NCBI GenBank assembly: GCA_963422565.1
Contig: OY730228.1
Location: forward strand, 3,100,001-3,164,000
Source of the DNA: G963422565 sp963422565
GTDB taxonomy: Bacteria > Pseudomonadota > Alphaproteobacteria > MPNO01
DNA length: 64,000 nt
Reading direction: 5' to 3'
Shown here: in pieces, positions 8,179-16,976 of the stretch
Layout of the letters: each line of letters starts with the position of its first letter
Position numbering within the stretch: the first letter of the stretch is position 1
Notes under the pieces: generated by a model
The model's database searches: none
Told to the model about the DNA's origin: nothing
The model's input: only the letters and a program-made list of their open reading frames with translations
Translations under genes and position numbers: made by a program

Positions 8179-9726
8179 TCAATCCGTGTCTTCGCCCAGC
8201 CAGACCGCTTTCAGGGCGTCGCGGCGGATCTTGCCGCGTCCGGAACGGGGCAGGGTGTCGATCGAACGGATGAATCTGGGAACCTTGAAGTCGGGAAGCC
8301 TGTTGGCGCAGTGGGCGATGATGCGATCGGGGCCGATGCGCGCGCCGTCGCGCGGCACGACGAAGGCGGCGACCTCCTCGCCATAGACCGGATCCGGAAT
8401 CCCGAACGCCGCACCCTCCCGAAGCGCCGGGTGCGCGTTCAGGACCGCATCGATCTCGAGCGGCGCGATATTGACCCCGCCGCGGATGATGAGGTCCTTG
8501 ATGCGCCCGGTCACGGTGACGAAACCGTCCGCGTCGACGGTCCCGAGGTCGCCAGTCCGCATCCACGTAGCTAGCCGATACGGGCGATGATCCCGATAGG
8601 TCCCGTCCGGGTCGAACGTCGCGGCGGCCGTCTGCGGTCCGCGAATGGCGATCTCGCCTTCGGCACCCGGTGGGCAAGCTGCGCCGGCCGTGTCCAATAT
8701 GGAGAACTCCATATGGCGGGCGGGGCGGCCGACGGTGCCGATCCTGCGGTCGGACACGCGATTCCCGCAGAGCCAGCCGCCCTCCGATGCGCCGTAGAAC
8801 TGGATCAGCCGGATCCCGTAAGCGTCTTCGAAGCGACGCCATTGCGCCTCGTCCAGCGGCGCCGAGCTCGACGTCATGAGGCGCAGCCTGCCGAGCGCCT
8901 CGTGTTCGACGGCGACCGGCTCGGCCAGCAGCATGTTGATGACCGCGGGTACACCGACGGCCACCGTGATCCCGTGTCGGGCGATCCAATCGAAGAATCC
9001 GCCGCGAGAGAATCTCCGGGCGACATAGAGGCTGAGCCCGGTCTGGAGATGGGGCATCAGCGACAGGATCTGCGGGGACAACCAGCTGAACGTGCGGTAT
9101 TCGAGCAGCCGGTCGTCCTCCGACAGCCCGGCGAAGTCGATGCTGGAGAGACCGCATAGCCATAGGCCCAGATGATCCCATTCGACGCATTTGGGCCGGT
9201 CCGTGGTCCCCGAAGTCGAGAAGATGCAGGCGGTGTCCTCGGGGCCGTAGCCGCCGCGCGGCCGCGCGTGCCGGGGCAGCCTGCCGGCCGCGGCGAACGG
9301 CTCGCCGTCGGGCCAGCGCGCAAAGCGAATCGCCGGGACGTCGGGCCCGCCCAGGACCTCCGAACCGTCCAGCGAGCAATCCAGGATCAGCAGGCTCGGC
9401 GAGACCGAGGCGACGATCTCGCGAACATGGGGGACGCTCGTCTCGACATGAAACGGGCACGCCGTCGCGCCCGTCCGCCAGATCGCGAGAAACAGGAGGA
9501 GCTTCTCGAGCCGCTCCGGGCTCAGCACCGCCACCCGATCGCCGGGCCGAACCCCGCGGTCCTCGAGCAGCGCGGCGAGCCGGTCCACCCAGAAAGCCAG
9601 CGCGGCGAAATCCAGGCGGCGGCCGCTGTCGATCTCGTAGATCGCCGTCTTCTCCCCGCGCATGGCGGCATGGTCCGCGAGCAGGGCCGCGAGCGGGCGG
9701 AAGGGGAGGGTGGGATCGGCCGTCAT
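8179..9726 (-). CDS. AMP-dependent acyl/aryl-CoA synthetase
   Basis: A 515-residue adenylate-forming ligase. The ATP-binding loop reads STSGTTDRPK, the A5-like motif YGASEGG, the hinge RTGDLG, and the C-terminal motif GRGKIRRDALK carries the expected catalytic lysine. The family activates a carboxylate with ATP and transfers it to CoA. The specificity pocket does not match a type I can name. The ATG at 9726 is preferred; a GTG at 9768 would add 14 residues. It is the first gene of the ligase-AOR-aldolase run and is divergent from the Rieske oxygenase at 9831, leaving a 104-base shared control region. Confidence 0.88.
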   Translation of the reverse strand: MTADPTLPFRPLAALLADHAAMRGEKTAIYEIDSGRRLDFAALAFWVDRLAALLEDRGVRPGDRVAVLSPERLEKLLLFLAIWRTGATACPFHVETSVPHVREIVASVSPSLLILDCSLDGSEVLGGPDVPAIRFARWPDGEPFAAAGRLPRHARPRGGYGPEDTACIFSTSGTTDRPKCVEWDHLGLWLCGLSSIDFAGLSEDDRLLEYRTFSWLSPQILSLMPHLQTGLSLYVARRFSRGGFFDWIARHGITVAVGVPAVINMLLAEPVAVEHEALGRLRLMTSSSAPLDEAQWRRFEDAYGIRLIQFYGASEGGWLCGNRVSDRRIGTVGRPARHMEFSILDTAGAACPPGAEGEIAIRGPQTAAATFDPDGTYRDHRPYRLATWMRTGDLGTVDADGFVTVTGRIKDLIIRGGVNIAPLEIDAVLNAHPALREGAAFGIPDPVYGEEVAAFVVPRDGARIGPDRIIAHCANRLPDFKVPRFIRSIDTLPRSGRGKIRRDALKAVWLGEDTD

Positions 9727-9830
9727 GTCGGTTCCGTCTGGCGCCGGCGGGGGAGAGCCAATGCGCACGCGGGCGCATTATCGGCTATGCTCCGGGCCTG
9801 TCGAGCGCGCCGCGTGACGGAGAAAGACGG

Positions 9831-10898
9831 ATGTTCCTGCGCAACTGCTGGTATGTTGCCGCGTTCGACCACGAGGTGGGACGGACGCCGCTCGCGCGGA
9901 CCCTGCTGGACGAGCCGGTGGTGCTCTATCGGACCGCCGGCGGGGCCGCGGTCGCGTTCGAGGACGCCTGCTGCCATCGGGCGCTGCCGCTGTCGATGGG
10001 GAAGGTCGTCGGCGACAACCTGCAATGCGGCTATCACGGGCTGGTCTTCGAGCCGACGGGCGCCTGCGTCTCGGTTCCCGGCCAGTCGACGATCCCCCCG
10101 GGTGCCGAGGTCCGGACCTATCCGCTGGTCGAGCGCTACGGTTGGGTCTGGATCTGGATGGGAGACCCCGCGCGGGCGGATGCGGCGCTGCTGCCCGACT
10201 GGCCCTGGCTCGCGGCCGAGGCATGGCGGAGCGTGGAGGGCAACGGCGGCGCACCTTTGCATGTCGCCTGCAATTACGAGTTGATCAGCGACAATCTCTT
10301 CGACATTACCCATCTCACCTATGTTCACGCGACGACGATCGGTGCCGATTCGATCGTCGATTTCCCCTGCAAGACCGAGCGTCTGGACCGGTCGGTGCGC
10401 ATGACCCGGCTGGTGATCGACCGGCCCGCGGCGCCGTTCTATCAGTGGGCCGGCAAATTCGCGGGCAATGTCGACCGCTGGTTGATCTCGACCATCGACA
10501 TGCCCTGCCATATCGTCAACCACGCGGGCTGCGTCGATAGCGGGACGGATATGCGGGAAGGCCGTCGGACGCATGGCGTCGAGATGAAGGTCTGCAACGC
10601 GCCGACCCCGGAAACCGGGACGACGACCCATTACTTCTATGCCCATGCCCGCAATTTCGGCCTCGATGACCCCGAGGTCGACGCGGTGTTCCGATCCGAC
10701 TTCACTGCGGTGTTCCATGAGGACAAGGACATATTGGAAGCCCAGCAGGCGGAGATGAGCCGTGCTCCGACGGCGCTGACGGTCGATATCAACGCCGACG
10801 CGCCCGGCCTCCAGGTTCGCAGGCTTCTCCGCGATCTGGTGGCGGCGGAGCAGGGCGCGCCTGCCGACGCCGCACGGACGCAGGCGAACCGGGGATGA
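9831..10898 (+). CDS. Rieske 2Fe-2S aromatic ring-hydroxylating/demethylating oxygenase, alpha subunit
   Basis: A 355-residue protein of the VanA-like oxygenase group, which works without a beta subunit. The Rieske ligands are C-x-H in DACCHRALPL (about 41-48) and C-x2-H in LQCGYHG (about 63-69). The mononuclear iron site is DNLFDITHLTYVH, with Asp/His/His around residues 154-166. Members hydroxylate or O-demethylate small aromatic or heterocyclic acids using electrons from a separate reductase; no reductase is encoded nearby. The stop overlaps the next start (ATGA), and four genes in a row are coupled this way. Confidence 0.9.
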   Translation: MFLRNCWYVAAFDHEVGRTPLARTLLDEPVVLYRTAGGAAVAFEDACCHRALPLSMGKVVGDNLQCGYHGLVFEPTGACVSVPGQSTIPPGAEVRTYPLVERYGWVWIWMGDPARADAALLPDWPWLAAEAWRSVEGNGGAPLHVACNYELISDNLFDITHLTYVHATTIGADSIVDFPCKTERLDRSVRMTRLVIDRPAAPFYQWAGKFAGNVDRWLISTIDMPCHIVNHAGCVDSGTDMREGRRTHGVEMKVCNAPTPETGTTTHYFYAHARNFGLDDPEVDAVFRSDFTAVFHEDKDILEAQQAEMSRAPTALTVDINADAPGLQVRRLLRDLVAAEQGAPADAARTQANRG

Positions 10899-12070
10899 GC
10901 GCGCTCGCCGGGATTCGCGTGCTCGAACTGAGCACGATGATCACCGGCCCCCTCGGCGGCCAGATGCTCGGCGATCTCGGCGCCGACGTCATCAAGGTCG
11001 AGAATCCCGAGGGCGGCGACATGTTCCGATCCTGGCGGGGGGGCAGATACTCGGCGCATTTCCTCGCCTGTAACCGCAACAAGCGCAGCCTCGGTCTCAA
11101 CCTGCGAAGAGACGAGGGGCGGGAGATATTGCTGCGGCTCGTCGAGACCGCCGACGTGCTCCTCGAGAACTACCGCCCCGGTGTGATGGACCGGCTGGGG
11201 CTGGGAGTCCCCTTCCTCAGGGCGCGCAACCCGGCACTGATCTACTGCTCGATCACCGGGTTCGGCGAGGACGGGCCCTATCGGGACCGCCCGGCCTACG
11301 ACGCCGTCGCCCAGTCGATCGGCGGCGTGACCTCGCTGTTCATCGATCCCGAAGACCCGCAGATCACGGGCCCGACGATCGCCGATAACATGACCGGCAT
11401 CAATGCCTGCTATGGCATTCTCGGCGTTCTGTTGGAACGCGAGCGGACCGGTGCGGCGCGGCGCATCGATTTCAACATGCTTGAATCGACCATCGCGTTC
11501 ATGCCGGACCCCTGGTCGAGCCTGCTCCAGGAGGGCTTCCGGCAGGGGCCGCTCTCGCGTGTCCGAACCTCGCAGTCCTACGCGCTGCGCTGCGGCGACG
11601 GGAAGCCGCTCGCGCTGCATTTGTCCTCGCCGCCGCAATTCTGGCAGGGCGTCCGCGACGCCTTCGGGCGGCCGGATCTCGGAACCGATCCGCGCTTCGC
11701 TACGCGGGAGTTGCGGATCGAGAACTATCCGGACCTCAAGGCGGAGCTGCAGAAAACCGCGCTGACCGCGCCTCGTTCCCACTGGATGACCCGTCTCGAG
11801 GAAGAGGACGTCCCGTTCGCGCCGATCCACAGCCTGCCCGAGGTGGTCGACGACCCGCAGGTCCGCCATCTAGAGACGTTCTTCACGGTGACCCACCCCG
11901 AAGAGGGGGAGATGACCTTGCTTCGCCGGCCCGTCCGCTACGACGGTTCGCGCGACGATCAACCCGCCCGCGCCCCGCCGACCCTGGGCGAGCATACCGA
12001 CGAGATTCTCGACGAGCTCGGCTATGACGGTCGGAGGCGCGCGCGCCTCCGCCTGGATGCGGTGATATGA
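10895..12070 (+). CDS. CaiB/BaiF family CoA-transferase
   Basis: A 391-residue class III CoA-transferase. The N-terminal GIRVLELSTMITGPLGGQML and the nearby GADVIKVENPEGGD stretch are typical, and the catalytic aspartate is D164 in TIADNMTG. The class moves CoA between thioesters and free acids through an enzyme-anhydride intermediate. It is translationally coupled to the oxygenase before it (ATGA at 10895) and to the CoA-binding protein after it. It therefore probably activates the carboxylate handled by that oxygenase (inference). Confidence 0.92.
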   Translation: MSALAGIRVLELSTMITGPLGGQMLGDLGADVIKVENPEGGDMFRSWRGGRYSAHFLACNRNKRSLGLNLRRDEGREILLRLVETADVLLENYRPGVMDRLGLGVPFLRARNPALIYCSITGFGEDGPYRDRPAYDAVAQSIGGVTSLFIDPEDPQITGPTIADNMTGINACYGILGVLLERERTGAARRIDFNMLESTIAFMPDPWSSLLQEGFRQGPLSRVRTSQSYALRCGDGKPLALHLSSPPQFWQGVRDAFGRPDLGTDPRFATRELRIENYPDLKAELQKTALTAPRSHWMTRLEEEDVPFAPIHSLPEVVDDPQVRHLETFFTVTHPEEGEMTLLRRPVRYDGSRDDQPARAPPTLGEHTDEILDELGYDGRRRARLRLDAVI

Positions 12071-12618
12071 GCGGCGGGCGGCGCGATGCCGGCGCGGGCT
12101 CGGACGCCGTCCGTCTCGCGCATCACGATCATTATTCCGACCGCTATCTGCGGGATGTCCTGGGCGGCGTTCGCCGCATCGCCATGGTCGGCGCGAGCAC
12201 CCTCTGGCGCCGGCCGAGCTATTACGCGATGGCCTATCTTCAGAAGCGGGGCTACCGCGTCATTCCGGTCAATCCGACCCGGGAAGGGGCGGTCCTGCGC
12301 GGCGAGACCGTCCACGCGCGGCTCTCGGATGTGCCGGGTCCGATCGACATGGTCGATGTCTTCCGCCCGTCCGAGGAGGCGCTCGCGATCGCCGAGGACG
12401 CCGTCGCCAACAGGGCGGAAAAGGAGATCAAGGTCCTCTGGATGCAGATCTCGGTGCGCGACGACCGCGCCGCGGCCCTCGCCGAGGCGGCGGGGCTGGT
12501 CGTGGTGATGGACCGCTGCCCCAAGATCGAGTATGCACGGCTCTCGGGAGAGCTCGGATGGTGCGGCGTCAACAGCCGGATCGTGACCTCCAGGAGCTTG
12601 AGGCCGCCCGGGCGATGA
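12067..12618 (+). CDS. CoA-binding domain protein (YccU-like)
   Basis: A 183-residue protein with a single CoA_binding_2 Rossmann domain: RRIAMVGAST near the start, the RPSYYAMAYLQKRGYRVIPVNP segment, DMVDVFRP, KVLWMQISVRDD, and VVVMDRCPKIEYARL at the end. The domain resembles the nucleotide/CoA-binding half of succinyl-CoA ligase alpha, but there is no phospho-histidine domain, so it is not a ligase on its own. YccU-like genes often lie next to O-acetylhomoserine sulfhydrylase genes, as here. Overlaps with both neighbours are four bases. Confidence 0.88.
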   Translation: MSGGRRDAGAGSDAVRLAHHDHYSDRYLRDVLGGVRRIAMVGASTLWRRPSYYAMAYLQKRGYRVIPVNPTREGAVLRGETVHARLSDVPGPIDMVDVFRPSEEALAIAEDAVANRAEKEIKVLWMQISVRDDRAAALAEAAGLVVVMDRCPKIEYARLSGELGWCGVNSRIVTSRSLRPPGR

Positions 12619-13958
12619 GCGTCGAAACCCCAGGCGCGCCCGCTTCGCCCGATTGGGGGACGACCGGCGCGCCGCCGCCGTCCCACGGCATCGAGACCCT
12701 CGCAGTCCATGCCGGTGCGCGGCCCGACCCGATCACGGGCGCGCGCGGGACGCCGATCTTCCAGACCACATCGTTCGTGTTCGACGACGTCGCGCACGCG
12801 GCCGAGCTGTTCAACCTGCAGACGTTCGGCCACATCTATTCCCGCATCACGAACCCCACCGTCTCTGTGCTGGAGGAGCGGATCGCGGCCCTGGAGAACG
12901 GCCGCGCCGCGGTCGCGGCGGCGAGCGGGCACGCGGCCCAGTTCCTGTTGTCGGCGGTGCTGTTGCAGGCCGGCGACGAATTCGTCGCGTCGCGTCATCT
13001 CTACGGCGGCTCGATCACCCAGTTCGGACAGAGCTTTCCCAAGCTCGGCTGGACCTGCCGCTTCGTCGACATGACGGATCCGGACAATGTGCGCGCGGCG
13101 ATGAGCGACAAGGTCAAGTTCATCTTCTGCGAGAATCTGGCCAATCCGGGCGGCGTCGTCATCGACCTCGAGCCGATTGCCGCGATCGGGCGGGAGTTCG
13201 GCGTACCCCTCGTCGTCGACAACACCATGGCGACCCCCTGTCTGGCGCGGCCGTTCGACTGGGGCGCCGACCTCGTGGTTCACTCGACGACCAAGTTCAT
13301 CGGCGGCCACGGCAACACGATGGGGGGCGTGGTGGTCGAGTCCGGGCGTTTCGACTGGCGGCAGAACGACAAGTTCCCGAGCCTGGCCCGGCCGGATCCG
13401 GCCTATCACGGGCTGACCTTCGCGGAGACATTCGGCGATTTCGCTTTCACGATGAAGGCCCGGACCGTCGCGCTCCGCGATTACGGGCCCTGCCTGTCGG
13501 CGCAGGCCGCGTGGAACCTGCTCCAGGGGGTGGAGACGCTGCCGCTCCGCATCGAGCGGCAATGCACCAACGCGCAGGCGATCGCCGAGTGGCTGGAGAC
13601 GGACCCCCGCGTGTCCTGGGTGTCCTATGCCGGGCTGGAATCGAGCCCCTACCGCGTGCTGGCCAGGAAATATCTCCCACGCGGGGCAGGGGCGGTGTTC
13701 ACCTTCGGACTGGCCGGCGGCTACGACGCCGGGGTGGCGATGGTCGATCGGGTCGAGCTGTTCTCCCATCTCGCCAATATCGGCGATACGCGCAGCCTGA
13801 TCATCCATCCCGCATCGACCACGCACCGACAGCTCGACGAAGGGCAGCAGATCGCGGCCGGGGCTGGCCCCGACGTCATCCGGGTCTCGGTGGGGATCGA
13901 GGCGGTCGAGGACCTGATCCGCGACCTGGACCAGGCACTCAACGGTGCTGCCAGCTAG
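12615..13958 (+). CDS. metY: O-acetylhomoserine aminocarboxypropyltransferase / sulfhydrylase
   Basis: A 447-residue Cys/Met-metabolism PLP enzyme. The Schiff-base lysine is K227 in HSTTKFIGGHG, and the N-terminal signature is GIETLAVHAGARPDPITGAR. The length and the long C-terminal part fit MetY-type O-acetylhomoserine sulfhydrylases, which make homocysteine from O-acetylhomoserine and sulfide. I placed the start at 12615, where ATG overlaps the stop of the previous gene (ATGA); an ATG at 12558 in the same frame would run deep into that gene. Its presence in an oxygenase/CoA-transferase unit is unusual. The last 20 bases overlap the convergent enoyl-CoA hydratase gene. Confidence 0.92.
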   Translation: MSVETPGAPASPDWGTTGAPPPSHGIETLAVHAGARPDPITGARGTPIFQTTSFVFDDVAHAAELFNLQTFGHIYSRITNPTVSVLEERIAALENGRAAVAAASGHAAQFLLSAVLLQAGDEFVASRHLYGGSITQFGQSFPKLGWTCRFVDMTDPDNVRAAMSDKVKFIFCENLANPGGVVIDLEPIAAIGREFGVPLVVDNTMATPCLARPFDWGADLVVHSTTKFIGGHGNTMGGVVVESGRFDWRQNDKFPSLARPDPAYHGLTFAETFGDFAFTMKARTVALRDYGPCLSAQAAWNLLQGVETLPLRIERQCTNAQAIAEWLETDPRVSWVSYAGLESSPYRVLARKYLPRGAGAVFTFGLAGGYDAGVAMVDRVELFSHLANIGDTRSLIIHPASTTHRQLDEGQQIAAGAGPDVIRVSVGIEAVEDLIRDLDQALNGAAS

Positions 13959-14757
13959 GCAGGCGTTTCTCCAGGAAGGAATCGATTCCTTCCCTGGCGT
14001 CCTCGGCGAGCATGTTGGCGGTCATCGCTCGGCTTGCCTGCGCGTAGGCGTCCACGATGGGCTGTTCGAGTTGGCGGTAGAAGGCCGTCTTGCCGGTCGC
14101 CAGCGTCAGCGCCGATTTGTCCGCGAGCCCGGCCGCCAACGCCCGGGTCTCCGTGTCCAGCGCGTTCGGCGCGACGACGCGGTTGACCAGCCCCCAGCTC
14201 GCGGCGGTCGCGGCGTCGATTGGCATCCCGGTCAGCAGCATTTCCATCATCCGCTTGCGCGGCAGGTTACGGCTGATCGCGACCATCGGCGTCGAGCAGA
14301 AGAGGCCGATGTCGACGCCCGGGGTGGCGAATTTCGCCGTTTCCGCGGCGACGGCGAGGTCGCAGGTCGCGACGAGCTGGCAGCCCGCGGCGGTCGCGGT
14401 GCCCTGGACCCGGGCGATGACCGGCTTGGGGAGCCGCATCAGCGAGAGCATCAGCGCGCTGCACTGCGCGAAGAGCGCCTCATGGGCCTTCCGGTGCGAA
14501 TGGACGCGCATTTCGCGGAGATCGTGTCCGGCGCAATAGACCGGCCCGTTGGCGCCGACGATCACGACCCGCATCTCCGGATCCTCGGCGATGCGGTCGA
14601 TCTCCGCCTGCATGGCCGCCATCAGCGAGGTCGACAGGGCGTTGCGGGCGGCCGGTCGGTTGAGGATCAGCGTCGCGATATGGTCTCGGTCGCTGCGCAG
14701 CAGCACCGGGGCGTCGGGCGCCTCGCGCGACGTTTCGGAGGCCGTGCCGATGGTCAT
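13939..14757 (-). CDS. Enoyl-CoA hydratase/isomerase family protein (ECHDC3-like)
   Basis: A 272-residue crotonase-fold protein. It has the VYCAGHDLREM oxyanion-hole segment and VQGTATAAGCQLVATCDLAVA. The following FATPGVDIGLFCSTPMVAISR is reminiscent of the ECHDC3 subgroup, in which one of the two hydratase glutamates is replaced, so hydratase activity is not certain. The ATG at 14757 has GAGGAGGGGG ahead; an ATG at 14775 sits within that binding site and is less likely. The gene faces the ribosomal operon across a short divergent region and overlaps metY at its 3' end. Confidence 0.88.
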   Translation of the reverse strand: MTIGTASETSREAPDAPVLLRSDRDHIATLILNRPAARNALSTSLMAAMQAEIDRIAEDPEMRVVIVGANGPVYCAGHDLREMRVHSHRKAHEALFAQCSALMLSLMRLPKPVIARVQGTATAAGCQLVATCDLAVAAETAKFATPGVDIGLFCSTPMVAISRNLPRKRMMEMLLTGMPIDAATAASWGLVNRVVAPNALDTETRALAAGLADKSALTLATGKTAFYRQLEQPIVDAYAQASRAMTANMLAEDAREGIDSFLEKRLPSWQHR

Positions 14758-14830
14758 TCCTGTCCCCCTCCTCATAACCCCTTACGAAGGGGTAAGCCTC
14801 TGAAAGGCAAAAGATAAGCTCGAAACCATG

Positions 14831-14859
14831 TTGACAGCGCCCCGGTTCGGCTGTATCAG
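14831..14859 (+). promoter_or_regulatory. Sigma70-like promoter of rplM-rpsI
   Basis: A consensus -35 box TTGACA at 14831-14836 is followed by a 17-base spacer and the -10-like TATCAG at 14854-14859, 45 bases ahead of the rplM start. A short inverted repeat, CCCCTT-AC-GAAGGGG, lies upstream at about 14777-14792 toward the divergent hydratase gene. Confidence 0.7.
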
Positions 14860-14903
14860 TTCCAGGATCGATCGAACAGCAGCATAGAGGCTCGGGCTCG
14901 GCG

Positions 14904-15374
14904 ATGAGAACCTATTCCGCCAAGCCGTCCGACATCCAGGCGAAATGGCATCTCATCGATGCCGAGGGTGCCGTTGTCGGACGCTTGGCCGCTGTCGCCG
15001 CGCGGATGCTGCGCGGCAAGCACAAGGCGACCTTCACCCCGCATATCGATTGCGGCGACAATGTTGTGGTGATCAACGCCGCCAAGGTCCGCTTCACCGG
15101 GCGGAAGCGCGACCGCAAGATCTATTACCGCCATACCGGCTATCCGGGGGGCATCAAGAGCCGGAGCCCCGCCGACATTCTCGATGGCTCCAGGCCGGGC
15201 CAGGTGATCGAGCTGGCGGTGCGTCGGATGCTGCCGAAGGGTCCGCTGGGCCGCAAGCAGTTCCGCAAGCTCAGGGTCTATGGCGGGGCCGCGCATCCGC
15301 ATGGGGCGCAGCTGCCGGAGCCGCTCGACCTCGCCGCCCTCAACCGCAAGAACTCCAGGAGAAGCCGGGCATGA
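14904..15374 (+). CDS. rplM: 50S ribosomal protein L13
   Basis: A 156-residue L13 protein, an early-assembling component of the large ribosomal subunit. Hallmarks are KWHLIDAEGAVVGRLA at the N-terminus, GDNVVVINAAKVRFTG in the middle, YRHTGYPGGIKS, and the C-terminal GMLPKG-like segment RRMLPKGPLGRKQFRKLRVY. It is preceded by a strong promoter and overlaps rpsI by four bases (ATGA), the usual rplM-rpsI operon. Confidence 0.98.
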   Translation: MRTYSAKPSDIQAKWHLIDAEGAVVGRLAAVAARMLRGKHKATFTPHIDCGDNVVVINAAKVRFTGRKRDRKIYYRHTGYPGGIKSRSPADILDGSRPGQVIELAVRRMLPKGPLGRKQFRKLRVYGGAAHPHGAQLPEPLDLAALNRKNSRRSRA

Positions 15375-15871
15375 CCACGGACGGTGACGGCGCGACGCTT
15401 GGCGACGTGATGCCCGAGGAGCTCCGCAGGGATGCCGAGGCGCCCGTCGAGGCGCCCGTCGTCTACGAGCGCAAGGTCGACGACCGGGGCCGATCCTATG
15501 CCACCGGCCGGCGCAAGAACGCTGTTGCCCGGGTCTGGATCAAGCCCGGGGCCGGCCGCATCACCGTGAACGATCGCGGGGTCGAAGTCTATTTCGCGCG
15601 CCCGGTTCTCAGGATGCTCCTCAGCCAGCCCTTCCTGGTCGCCGACCGGAACGGCCAGTACGACGTCTGGTGCACGGTCAAGGGCGGCGGCCTTTCGGGC
15701 CAGGCAGGGGCGGTCCGCCACGGCATCTCTCGCGCGTTGACCCATGCCGAGCCGGCCTTGCGGCCGATCCTCAAGCGCGGCGGGTTCCTGACCCGCGACG
15801 CCCGGGTGGTCGAGCGCAAGAAGTACGGCAAGGCGAAGGCACGCCGCAGCTTCCAGTTCTCCAAGCGCTGA
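15371..15871 (+). CDS. rpsI: 30S ribosomal protein S9
   Basis: A 166-residue S9 protein. The conserved core begins at YATGRRKNAVARVWIKPG and ends in the basic tail KKYGKAKARRSFQFSKR, whose last arginine reaches the P-site tRNA in known ribosomes. Compared with the roughly 130-residue E. coli protein there is an acidic N-terminal extension of about 35-40 residues, common in alphaproteobacteria. The start overlaps the rplM stop as ATGA. Confidence 0.98.
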   Translation: MTTDGDGATLGDVMPEELRRDAEAPVEAPVVYERKVDDRGRSYATGRRKNAVARVWIKPGAGRITVNDRGVEVYFARPVLRMLLSQPFLVADRNGQYDVWCTVKGGGLSGQAGAVRHGISRALTHAEPALRPILKRGGFLTRDARVVERKKYGKAKARRSFQFSKR

Positions 15872-15920
15872 CCGGAGCCTCATGCCTGCCGGATCTCGGT
15901 CCGGCCCCGGAGACGACCCC

Positions 15921-16976
15921 ATGACCAGCTCCGCAAGCGCCGTGCGCGTGGCGATTCTCGGGGCCAGCGGCTATACCGGTGCCGAGCTCGTGCGGCTCCT
16001 GCTGCACCATCCCGAGGTCGAGATCCGCGCGTTGACGGCGGACCGGCATGCCGGCAGGCCCTACGCCGCCGTCTTTCCCCAGTTCGGCAGGCGGACGCTG
16101 CCCGTACTGCTGCGCATCGAGGACGTCGATTGGGACGGGATCGACCTGGCGTTCTGTTGTCTGCCGCACGGAACCACCCAGACTGTCATCGCCGGTCTGC
16201 CCCAACGGCTGCGGGTCATCGACCTCTCCGCCGACTTCCGCCTCGCCGATTGCGCGGCCTATGCCCGATGGTACGGCAAGGAGCATCGCGCGCCCGCTCT
16301 CCAGCGCGAGGCCGTGTACGGGCTGACCGAGCTCGCGCGCGAGGGGGTCAGGCGCGCCCGGCTGGTCGCATGTCCGGGATGCTATCCGACCTCGGCGATC
16401 CTGCCGCTCGCCCCGTTGCTCGCCGCCGGCGCGGTGGATCTCGACGCGGGACTCATCGTAGATTCCAAATCCGGGGTTTCCGGGGCGGGGCGGGCCGCCA
16501 GGGAGGCGAGTCTCTTCGCCGAGGTCTCGGAAGGCATCCACGCCTACGGCGTCGCCAACCACCGCCATGCGCCGGAGATCGAGCAGGCACTGAGCGAGGC
16601 GGCAGGGACGGATGTCCTGGTGAACTTCACGCCCCACCTCATGCCCATGAACCGGGGGATCCTGTCGACGATCTATGTTCGGCTGGACGGCGGGGCCGCG
16701 CCCGACGGGTTGCGCGAACTCCTCGCCGAGCGCTACGCCGGCGAGCCCTTCGTCGGCGTCCTGCCCGACGGCGCCCTGCCCGCCACCCGCCATGTTCGCG
16801 GGTCGAATAGCTGCCTGATCGGCGTCGCGGCCGACCGGCTGCCTGGCCGGGCGATCATCGTCTCGGTGCTCGACAACCTGGTCAAGGGTGCGTCCGGACA
16901 AGCGGTTCAGAACATGAATGTGATCTGCGGTTTCGCCGAGACGACGGCGCTCGAGCAGGAACCCCTCTATCCGTGA
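15921..16976 (+). CDS. argC: N-acetyl-gamma-glutamyl-phosphate reductase
   Basis: A 351-residue ArgC, third enzyme of arginine synthesis, which reduces N-acetylglutamyl phosphate to the semialdehyde with NADPH. The cofactor motif GASGYTGAELVRLL is at residues 10-23, and the catalytic cysteine lies in VACPGCYPTS (about 150). The HLMPMNRGIL and GSNSCLIG segments are conserved. The ATG at 15921 with GGAG 8 bases ahead is preferred over a start 39 bases upstream. It follows rpsI by 49 bases and overlaps the next gene by four. Confidence 0.97.
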   Translation: MTSSASAVRVAILGASGYTGAELVRLLLHHPEVEIRALTADRHAGRPYAAVFPQFGRRTLPVLLRIEDVDWDGIDLAFCCLPHGTTQTVIAGLPQRLRVIDLSADFRLADCAAYARWYGKEHRAPALQREAVYGLTELAREGVRRARLVACPGCYPTSAILPLAPLLAAGAVDLDAGLIVDSKSGVSGAGRAAREASLFAEVSEGIHAYGVANHRHAPEIEQALSEAAGTDVLVNFTPHLMPMNRGILSTIYVRLDGGAAPDGLRELLAERYAGEPFVGVLPDGALPATRHVRGSNSCLIGVAADRLPGRAIIVSVLDNLVKGASGQAVQNMNVICGFAETTALEQEPLYP

